Below are positions 41,000-47,206 of a DNA stretch of 47,206 bases, one piece after another (the first letter of the stretch is position 1; each line of letters opens with the position of its first letter). Source of the DNA: an uncultured Mycoplasmatota bacterium (GTDB lineage: Bacteria; Bacillota_I; Bacilli_A; RF39; UBA660). The stretch spans positions 1-47,206 of the forward strand of contig UQRY01000010.1 in the NCBI GenBank assembly GCA_900543675.1, in the 5' to 3' direction. The notes under the pieces are model-generated. The model saw only the letters and a program-made list of their open reading frames with translations, did not search any database and was not told the origin of the DNA. A program made the position numbers and the translations under genes.

Positions 41000-42787
41000 C
41001 TATAGACCTCCACCAGATCCAAATGATTCTAATTCTTCTGGGGTCAAAATAATATTAATTTGCATTCTTCGACTACCACAGACAAACAAAGCTTCGCCTT
41101 GAGAAAATCTTTTAATACTTTCTTTTTCATTATCATTTAAGTCTATTAGCCGACCAAGATCTTCAGCTGCCTGTTTTTTAAGCCCCATAACTAAATAATA
41201 AGACGCATTATCAAAAATTGCTTTTCCTTGTGTAATAACTGTCGGTGTAGCGAAATCACTTGGCTGTTGAGTAATGATAATTGAACCAGTATTATATTTA
41301 CGGGCACGTCTTTGCACTTGAGCTAAGAAATCGGCACCAAGGGAATTCTGATCAGATAATAACACGTGTGCTTCGTCCACCATTAGAATTGTATTTACAT
41401 CTTTATTTAAACATAAGCCCCAAGCATATTTTAAGATATTGAAAAATAATGCGTTCCTAATATTATCTGCTGAGTTCATTAATTCCTTAATATTGAACAC
41501 GATAAAGTCAGTTTCTGATTGTACGGTAGTATGTCCGTCAAAATAGTATTTTAATTCTTGAGTTAATGGTCGAATTTTTAACTCCAGTTTTTCCATAATC
41601 ATTCTCTCCTGCGTACGATCAGTCATAGCAAGTAATCTTCCTTTAATTGTTTCATAAACATCAGAGAAAGTTGGATAGTCGCTTGGACCATAATTATAAA
41701 AATCACTATTAAAATCGATACCAAAACGTCGATATGTATCTTGAACTACCTCGCTAAACATAGTAAGTACATCTTCTTCAATGGATGGATCGTAATAGCG
41801 CATAAAACCTTTTAAAAACTGTAGAGTTCTTGTTAATACGGTATAGCCTAATCCTTCTTTAATTTCATCTTCATCCGCATCAATAACAATTTGAAGAGGA
41901 TTTACCATTCCATATTCTCCGCCTTTTCCTAAGTCGATACTATCCCCACCAAAAGTCATTGTCATGTCATAGAGTTCATTTTCCGGATCAATAGCTACAA
42001 TCTGATATCCATTTCTAATGTGACTACGTAACATTAATTTAGCTGCAGTAGATTTACCACTACCTGATGTACCTAAGATGATTAGATTGGCATTATTACG
42101 ATTATTTTCTTTTTTCATCTGATACAAGAATTGATTAAAAAGAATAACACCTCCTGAAAAATCTACACCAAGCAAAGTAGATAGTCCCGGATCTTTAATA
42201 CTATCAAATATATATGGATACATTGCAGCTAGAGTTGGTGAAGGAATTGGGGTTCCAATTCGCTTTTCAACATCTTGAGATGGGAAAATTGGAATAATCG
42301 ACTTTAATATTTTCTCTTGTTCAAAGCGAAGAGAAATACCACGTAATTCCATCGCATCTAAATAATTTTTTACATTGATCTTTCTAAGTTCTAGATCTTC
42401 TTTGGTGTCCGCTGTGATCATAACATGTAATTGGAAATCAAAAATCTTGGACTGCGAGCTAGCGAGCATGGTGATAAATGATTCTAGTGATTCGTAGTCC
42501 AGACGAATTCTCTCTTTGGTCGTTTGATCTTTTTCTTCTTGATATCTAACTTTTAAATCCGCTATTTGTTTATTTAACATTTTGGACATAGAAGCAAATG
42601 GCATTGGGATATGCTTGGCTACAATTTTAATTCCAGACATGCTAGTTAAAGAAGCTAAATATCCCGGATAAATATACTTAGGATAAGCAACAATTGTCAA
42701 AATAGTAGCGTATTTATCACTAATAAAGAAATCGCTTGGATTAAAATGTATGCCCTTAGGGGCTATTTCTGATTTAAAGATACTCAT
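41000..42787 (-). CDS. VirB4-like type IV secretion ATPase
   Basis: 595 residues. The N-terminal third (1-200) has a VirB4/TraC-like fold pattern; the ATPase has Walker A GTSGSGKST (239-247), NELYDMTMTFGGD, Walker B TILMVDEAHVLL and IITQQPSDFATP, a characteristic VirB4 segment. VirB4 energises assembly of the channel and pilus at the inner face of the membrane. Its start overlaps the stop of the 182-residue gene (ATGA). Typical Gram-positive VirB4 (PrgJ-like) proteins are longer; the upstream 182-residue protein may supply the missing N-terminal part. Confidence 0.93.
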   Translation of the reverse strand: MSIFKSEIAPKGIHFNPSDFFISDKYATILTIVAYPKYIYPGYLASLTSMSGIKIVAKHIPMPFASMSKMLNKQIADLKVRYQEEKDQTTKERIRLDYESLESFITMLASSQSKIFDFQLHVMITADTKEDLELRKINVKNYLDAMELRGISLRFEQEKILKSIIPIFPSQDVEKRIGTPIPSPTLAAMYPYIFDSIKDPGLSTLLGVDFSGGVILFNQFLYQMKKENNRNNANLIILGTSGSGKSTAAKLMLRSHIRNGYQIVAIDPENELYDMTMTFGGDSIDLGKGGEYGMVNPLQIVIDADEDEIKEGLGYTVLTRTLQFLKGFMRYYDPSIEEDVLTMFSEVVQDTYRRFGIDFNSDFYNYGPSDYPTFSDVYETIKGRLLAMTDRTQERMIMEKLELKIRPLTQELKYYFDGHTTVQSETDFIVFNIKELMNSADNIRNALFFNILKYAWGLCLNKDVNTILMVDEAHVLLSDQNSLGADFLAQVQRRARKYNTGSIIITQQPSDFATPTVITQGKAIFDNASYYLVMGLKKQAAEDLGRLIDLNDNEKESIKRFSQGEALFVCGSRRMQINIILTPEELESFGSGGGL

Positions 42788-43332
42788 GCTACTGACACCG
42801 TCCCAAATGTGGTTGTTTTACCACCATTTAAAAAATTATCTAAAATAATTCTTAAATCTTCATTGCTTGTCTGTCTAGCCATCAATCCAGCTTGTGCTAA
42901 ACCACTAATTAGAGATCTAACTTTCTTCTGAAGTAATTCTAAATTTTTTTCTTTAAATAAAATGTAATATTCTGTGTCGACGACATTGTTACTCATAAAG
43001 AAATTTCCCTTCTGGATATCTTGATTAATTAATTTTCGAATTGCTGGATTCTGTTGATTTTGATAAAGTAGTTGAAGTTGTGATAGATAAATCGATATAT
43101 CAACCGGTCTATCGGCAACTACTAACCAAAATTCATAATCAATTGTATTGTAGAAGTTTTTTAACGCGGTTATGATCCCCCCCTGTGCCTCTTCTTCTAG
43201 GATAAAAATATTTCGAGGAGTAATTTTTACACCACTTACTTTTTCTTGATTGGGAAGAATAATCATTCCATTAGAAATAGACTGAATATTAATCCAATTT
43301 TCTGTCCATTTGCTTTGATTCTGTTGACTCAT
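42784..43332 (-). CDS. Protein resembling a detached VirB4 N-terminal domain
   Basis: 182 residues, soluble. The pattern (start WTENWINIQSISNGMIILPN, then ITPRNIFILEEEAQG, a helix FYNTIDYEFWLVVADRPVDI, and YYILFKEKNLELLQKKVRSL) looks like the N-terminal domain that precedes the ATPase in long VirB4/TraC proteins. This is by eye. Translationally coupled to virB4 by ATGA, and it overlaps the 3' end of prgI by 44 nt. Combined length with virB4 (777) is close to full-length VirB4 proteins. Confidence 0.65.
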   Translation of the reverse strand: MSQQNQSKWTENWINIQSISNGMIILPNQEKVSGVKITPRNIFILEEEAQGGIITALKNFYNTIDYEFWLVVADRPVDISIYLSQLQLLYQNQQNPAIRKLINQDIQKGNFFMSNNVVDTEYYILFKEKNLELLQKKVRSLISGLAQAGLMARQTSNEDLRIILDNFLNGGKTTTFGTVSVA

Positions 43333-43627
43333 CTAGAATACACCAACCTTTCCAAATATATATTCTTCTTTCAGTAAAAAACTGATAAATTTCAATAATT
43401 AGCTGAAGCATATTATGATAATATGCAACTGGGGCTACCAATAACGAACATACTATTCCAGGTGTTACCGATAGTACTGCCGCCCAAGTTTGTTCCATAG
43501 GCATTACTGCTACTAGAATTAATGTTGTAAATACACCAACCCCAAATATGATTAAATCCATCGGCCTGAACAAACCGAATATGTACTGTCCCCTTTTTAC
43601 ATTAGCCGGTATTAAGTAATTGTTCAT
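43289..43627 (-). CDS. PrgI family (VirB3-like) membrane protein
   Basis: 112 residues with two membrane helices (about 26-44 and 50-70), the PrgI layout: Y-x-IP-x-N-V-x-R-x-x-x-x-FG near the start, here YLIPANVKRGQYIFGLFRPM, and a C-terminal tail after RRIYIWKGW. PrgI is the Gram-positive counterpart of VirB3 and is always next to VirB4. Its 3' end overlaps the next gene by 44 nt, an unusually long overlap, so coupling is likely. Confidence 0.85.
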   Translation of the reverse strand: MNNYLIPANVKRGQYIFGLFRPMDLIIFGVGVFTTLILVAVMPMEQTWAAVLSVTPGIVCSLLVAPVAYYHNMLQLIIEIYQFFTERRIYIWKGWCILDESTESKQMDRKLD

Positions 43628-43645
43628 CTAATATCACACTCTTTT

Positions 43646-45538
43646 CTATTTTTTGTGACTAAATTTAGCATCCGCTTCTGCTTTAGCATTCGCGCGCTTC
43701 CCAGTGATAACATCTCTTGTAATTGCATCTTGCGTTTTCTTTACCGAATCACGACCACTTACAGTGAAAGTTCCGCCAGGATAATAAGATCTTGTCACAC
43801 CAGCATCACTCACGCTAACCGCTTTTGCTTCAGCATCTGCAATTTGAGCACTAAGCGTTTGATCAAAGTTAGCATCACTTACCGTTTGTTTAATATAGTC
43901 ATCCTCATTAGTTTTTTGAAGATACCCCCCATACATTTCAGCTGCTTGCATACTAACAGTTTCATAGTTACCTGTTCGTCGATTCATAACTTGGAAACTA
44001 GCGGCACCTGTAGAGGAAGCTGCAGTCTTTGCGGCCATAAATTCTTTATAATTAAACATCATTCCAGAGTTCTTTATAAATTCGCCAGAAGTCTTATCAC
44101 TTTTTACCATTTCTCCTTTTACACGGTTGCCAATACTATCAAGAGATTTATTGAAATCTTCAAGGTTTTCAATTTTTCTTTTACCAATATCTGCCGCATT
44201 TTGACCAGTAAAGAGTGATTGCAAAGATGCAGCTGTTCGTCCACCAAAAGTAGATCCAGCTGCCCCCATTGCCAAAGCTTGGGCATTTCTTTTATTCATA
44301 GCATCTATAGCTGCTCGACTGGCATGATCTTTTGCTCCTAAAGCTGCGGTTGCTCCAGTAGCTGCTCCCGCAACCCCACCAAATAATCCAGCGCCAAAAT
44401 TTTTCGCTCTATTGAGGAATCCATGTTTTTTACCATTTGTTTCATCAGCTAGATAACTTGCTCTTCCAGCGGCAGCTGCAGATCCTATTGCACCTGCTCC
44501 TATTGCACCAGCTGCTGCAACTTTTGCTAGACCACCAAATAACCCGCCTCCTTCTTTCTGTTTTATACCTAAAGCATCTGTAATGAATTTAGGCGCTTGC
44601 TTGGCAAAAAAGATCAAGCCAATTATTAAAAACGCAACTACAGTAGCATTTCTTATCCAGCCAATATCACTGATAATCTCGAATTTTTTTCCTAAAACTA
44701 CTTCATCTATCATGAAAAGTACAAAATATAATATACCTAGTTTAATAAATAAATCCGCCCAAGTAGATACTAACATTTTCACCCATGAAGCAAAGGCGCC
44801 ATCTTTTGCTGACTTTGGGTCAATATAACTAATAATTGGTATAGGGGCCATCATTCTCAGAATAACTAATTTGAACGTCCTAATAGCGACATCCACTGCT
44901 ATACCTATCAACACTACTGTCATAGCAATCGCGATGACCATTCCGATAATAGGATAGTAGCGATACTTATATTTTGAATTATCACTCGGATCTGGCTCAG
45001 TAAGAACACTTATGGCTCCAGCTACTGTATTGATATGATTACTTTCCATATTTTCTGCTGTTTCTTCGCCTAGAGAGAGTTTGAAAAGTTGCCAACTTAT
45101 CGTATCCGCAACGCTTTCCATTTCATTGCCCACTTCATCTGCGCTACTTTGTCCAATAATAATTCGTGGTAATGCTTTAAATAAAGGTTCTTGTACCCTA
45201 TCCATTAAATTAAACACAGTGGGAAGACCAATCAACATACATAGTACAACGATTGTTCTTGTTATCATTTTTCCCATTCCTTTTTCTTTGTCAGCAATTT
45301 TTTCTGGATTTACCAAGTATCCTAACAAAGAAACAGTGATTTTAAATAGCATAAATATTCCTAATAAAATATATATTCTATCTTCAAAGCTTTCGTATAC
45401 TGCGGAATCAAGGACTTTTGCATTAGCTATATCAAAAATCCCTTGGATGATCCATCCAAATACTGTATAGGCTACGCTATCCAATGCAGCAAGAAAATTA
45501 ATTATTAGATTAATTCCTATACTTCTTTCTGTAAACAT
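43646..45538 (-). CDS. TrbL/VirB6-like polytopic membrane protein
   Basis: 630 residues. Residues 1-340 hold six or seven membrane helices, including KMITRTIVVLCMLIGLPTVF and GMVIAIAMTVVLIGIAVDVAI followed by RTFKLVILRMMAPIPIISYI, a segment typical of TrbL/VirB6-type proteins in Gram-positive systems. The remainder is Ala/Gly-rich (GAIGAGAIGSAAAAG) and then a soluble domain with Lys/Asp/Ala. The Ala/Gly region may be disordered. Expected role: inner channel of the secretion machine. Located 11 nt after the pilin-fusion gene, 18 nt before prgI. Confidence 0.85.
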   Translation of the reverse strand: MFTERSIGINLIINFLAALDSVAYTVFGWIIQGIFDIANAKVLDSAVYESFEDRIYILLGIFMLFKITVSLLGYLVNPEKIADKEKGMGKMITRTIVVLCMLIGLPTVFNLMDRVQEPLFKALPRIIIGQSSADEVGNEMESVADTISWQLFKLSLGEETAENMESNHINTVAGAISVLTEPDPSDNSKYKYRYYPIIGMVIAIAMTVVLIGIAVDVAIRTFKLVILRMMAPIPIISYIDPKSAKDGAFASWVKMLVSTWADLFIKLGILYFVLFMIDEVVLGKKFEIISDIGWIRNATVVAFLIIGLIFFAKQAPKFITDALGIKQKEGGGLFGGLAKVAAAGAIGAGAIGSAAAAGRASYLADETNGKKHGFLNRAKNFGAGLFGGVAGAATGATAALGAKDHASRAAIDAMNKRNAQALAMGAAGSTFGGRTAASLQSLFTGQNAADIGKRKIENLEDFNKSLDSIGNRVKGEMVKSDKTSGEFIKNSGMMFNYKEFMAAKTAASSTGAASFQVMNRRTGNYETVSMQAAEMYGGYLQKTNEDDYIKQTVSDANFDQTLSAQIADAEAKAVSVSDAGVTRSYYPGGTFTVSGRDSVKKTQDAITRDVITGKRANAKAEADAKFSHKK

Positions 45539-45548
45539 ATTCTACCTC

Positions 45549-47072
45549 CTATTTGATTCCACATAATGGATCTACTCCAACCTTATCAATAAAATGAAGT
45601 ATATAACTTAGAACAGTCGGAACAAAGAAAATAGCAACACAGATAATAGCTCTTTTTATAAACTTGCTTCCTGCCTTTTTTAATGCCTCTTTATCGTCCA
45701 ATAATACTGCTTGTCCAAAATCAACACTTCCTAATAATAAAAGTAAGATTGGGGCCGCAATTTTTACATAACCAAAAATTTCGTCAATTATTGATAGTAA
45801 CTCATCCCCTAATATCCCTTCACAATTTAAGGTAATATTTCCCCCAAAAGTAATAGATTCAATTTTATCTTTAAACATCTCAAAACTATTATCTACTGAA
45901 TCATTTATTTGATCGGTATTTTGAGTTAAATCATCTAATAATTCGTCTTCTTCATCATCACTGATACTATCATTAACAGATGCCTCTTTTATACAAGCTC
46001 TAACTTTACTCTCAGCACTACTAACCAGCGAGCTTACATTTAAATATAAACTATCTATTTTATTTCTATAGTATGATTGGGCCTTTTGCCTAATATCATC
46101 ATCTGTAACTGATAAGCGGCAATTTTGATAAGAAGCTTTGGTATCAGATAAAATACTTTCTAAGACATCCTGAGGTAATGTTTGATCTGTATAGTTACTA
46201 ATTTTATTGGCTAAATTTTCAATTTGGTTAAGTGGTTGATTACAAAACTTTTCAATTTCAGTTTTATCTGTTCGACCACTTGGATCTAATTCTATATTTC
46301 TAATTGAGCCTCTCAAATTTTCATAATCTTGTTCAATGCCAAGTGTGGTATTATTTACTTTTTCTTTAATTAACTGATCAATTTCACCTTCATTGGAACA
46401 TTGACGATTTTCGATTGCATCATAACCACCAGTATCTTTACCATGACAAATTGACAGAGGTTGAGTTACACCACTAATCCAACTAAAAACTTTACTGCCA
46501 TTACAATCAATTGAACTTGGCATCACAGTTAAAGCAGTACCAGTAAAATTTTGGGCAATATATATTCTTGGACAATATCCATCTGGTGTCAATTTAATAC
46601 TTACATTACAATTAGTTCCAGTACATCCATTATCTAAAACATCATGGACCTGTTCTTTCTCCCACCCAAATGCTGTTTTCATTGTCGATAAGAATTTTTC
46701 ACTGTTACGATCACCTTTAATAAGTGGACCTTGCATCCAAAGATTCTTTCCTGTCTTATCTAAAATATTCTCTACATTTTTTTGAGTTAATATCAAATTT
46801 TCTACACTGTTTTCTGAACACTCGTCATCTTCTATAGTACCATTCACATCAGCGTCATAACAATTTCTACTAATACTGGTTGATAATATTAACTCATCAT
46901 TTTCGTTTACGGAAAATTGTATTTTAGAAGGGTTACCATCAGTCTCTGTGTTTATATCATACTCATACGTACAAGTAGTAGGTTTAGCCTCTACTTTATC
47001 TATTAATAAAAAAAAGAAAACAAAAAAACATAAAATTATACTAATTCTATTCATCATTATTTTTTTATTCAT
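45549..47072 (-). CDS. Secreted protein with C-terminal VirB2-like pilin domain
   Basis: 507 residues. Signal peptide (hydrophobic 10-24, cleavage likely after VEA29). Residues 30-400 form an exterior domain with about a dozen Cys in several pairs (YCPRIY, DNGCTGTNCN, RQCSNE and others). An EF-hand-like loop DADVNGTIEDDE (73-84) sits between Cys71 and Cys85. The last 100 residues contain two membrane helices and the pattern IAAPILLLLLGSVDFGQAVL, then KKAGSKFIKRAIICVAIFFVP, which I recognise as the small TrbC/VirB2-type pilin of Gram-positive type IV systems. Normally that pilin is a free protein of about 100 residues; here it is fused to a large outer domain. First gene of the cluster. Confidence 0.78.
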   Translation of the reverse strand: MNKKIMMNRISIILCFFVFFFLLIDKVEAKPTTCTYEYDINTETDGNPSKIQFSVNENDELILSTSISRNCYDADVNGTIEDDECSENSVENLILTQKNVENILDKTGKNLWMQGPLIKGDRNSEKFLSTMKTAFGWEKEQVHDVLDNGCTGTNCNVSIKLTPDGYCPRIYIAQNFTGTALTVMPSSIDCNGSKVFSWISGVTQPLSICHGKDTGGYDAIENRQCSNEGEIDQLIKEKVNNTTLGIEQDYENLRGSIRNIELDPSGRTDKTEIEKFCNQPLNQIENLANKISNYTDQTLPQDVLESILSDTKASYQNCRLSVTDDDIRQKAQSYYRNKIDSLYLNVSSLVSSAESKVRACIKEASVNDSISDDEEDELLDDLTQNTDQINDSVDNSFEMFKDKIESITFGGNITLNCEGILGDELLSIIDEIFGYVKIAAPILLLLLGSVDFGQAVLLDDKEALKKAGSKFIKRAIICVAIFFVPTVLSYILHFIDKVGVDPLCGIK

Positions 47073-47107
47073 AATATTCCCACCAAATCAAATATACTAT
47101 TGAAATT

Positions 47108-47113
47108 ATTATA
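47108..47113 (-). promoter_or_regulatory. -10 element of the secretion operon
   Basis: TATAAT on the minus strand about 35 nt before the first gene. A TTTTGT at 47131-47136 (17-nt spacer) would be the -35, lying in the stem of the upstream terminator. Confidence 0.5.
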
Positions 47114-47117
47114 GCAT

Positions 47118-47154
47118 AAAAAAAATAATAACAAAATATAATTTTGTTATTATT
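47118..47154 (-). terminator. Terminator of an off-window gene
   Basis: 14-bp perfect stem (47124-47137 with 47141-47154), 3-nt loop, then a run of eight T on the minus strand. It ends transcription entering from beyond the right edge and so marks the start of the secretion operon. Confidence 0.85.
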
Positions 47155-47206
47155 GTTATTTCCTTCAATTTCAAAAGTAAATTGATATTTAAAATATAAT
47201 TATACA

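Noticed and set aside
43655..44218. 187-residue open frame on the plus strand opposite the VirB6-like gene
   Set aside because: It is antisense to a clear membrane-protein gene, has no SD and no recognisable domain; its existence reflects the codon bias of the Ala/Gly-rich gene below it.
34144..47072. A complete conjugative element
   Set aside because: No relaxase, integrase, replication gene or attachment repeats are visible in the window, so I call only a secretion cluster.
1..47206. CRISPR array, tRNA or rRNA genes
   Set aside because: No regularly spaced repeats and no tRNA or rRNA signature sequence were noticed on either strand by reading.

Overview
The window is AT-rich bacterial chromosome with standard-code genes: TGA is used as a stop, including in several ATGA overlaps. 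Strong GGAGG-type ribosome binding sites, sigma-A-like promoters, GreA, ABC-F, RbfA, RnpM (YlxR), TypA, an ECF sigma factor and a Gram-positive-style type IV secretion cluster point to a low-GC Bacillota, probably an uncultured gut Bacilli lineage near Erysipelotrichales/RF39. That placement is inference. Cell-wall enzymes (SpoIID and NlpC/P60 domains) argue for a walled cell. I saw no rRNA, tRNA, CRISPR array, IS element, integrase or relaxase.

Layout. 1-5 kb (minus strand): greA, a dNTP triphosphohydrolase of the dGTPase family, a frameshifted DUF1016/PDDEXK nuclease gene and a YkpA-like ABC-F ATPase. 4.9-8.6 kb (minus): three related coiled-coil proteins of unknown function with a GNAT acetyltransferase among them. 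8.7-12.8 kb (minus): membrane and maintenance genes, namely a small membrane protein, a DUF2238-type protein and rmuC in one operon with a VTT-family protein, then DedA and PrsW. 12.8-19.3 kb (mostly minus): a rearranged translation/transcription cluster (rimP, nusA, rnpM, infB, and a detached rbfA) with three uncharacterised genes between infB and rbfA. 19.3-20.6 kb is a decayed island: a probable type I toxin-antitoxin module whose toxin frame is one T short, and the remains of an HExxH metallopeptidase gene. 20.7-27 kb (plus): a CPBP protease and a metallophosphoesterase, then a coupled sigma factor, anti-sigma-like protein and lipoprotein set followed by MBOAT and DHHW genes, which looks like regulated acylation of a surface polymer. 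27-34 kb (minus): a DUF4299-like protein, proS, two membrane-anchored surface proteins, typA and a rhodanese.

34-47 kb (minus) is a single-direction type IV secretion gene cluster: a large secreted protein ending in a VirB2-like pilin domain, a VirB6/TrbL-like channel protein, PrgI (VirB3-like), a VirB4 N-domain-like protein translationally coupled to the VirB4 ATPase, a membrane-anchored SpoIID plus NlpC/P60 wall hydrolase, a lipoprotein, a VirD4 coupling ATPase with a long disordered tail, and a frame-disrupted downstream gene. It begins just after a terminator belonging to an off-window gene. With no relaxase or integrase in view it may be a resident chromosomal secretion system or one end of an integrative element.

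The items most worth a second look are this secretion locus (SpoIID-NlpC fusion, pilin fusion with an EF-hand-like loop, two-piece VirB4), the toxin-antitoxin-like module with a potential loop-linker antisense contact, the coiled-coil paralogue family, and the sigma/anti-sigma/MBOAT operon.
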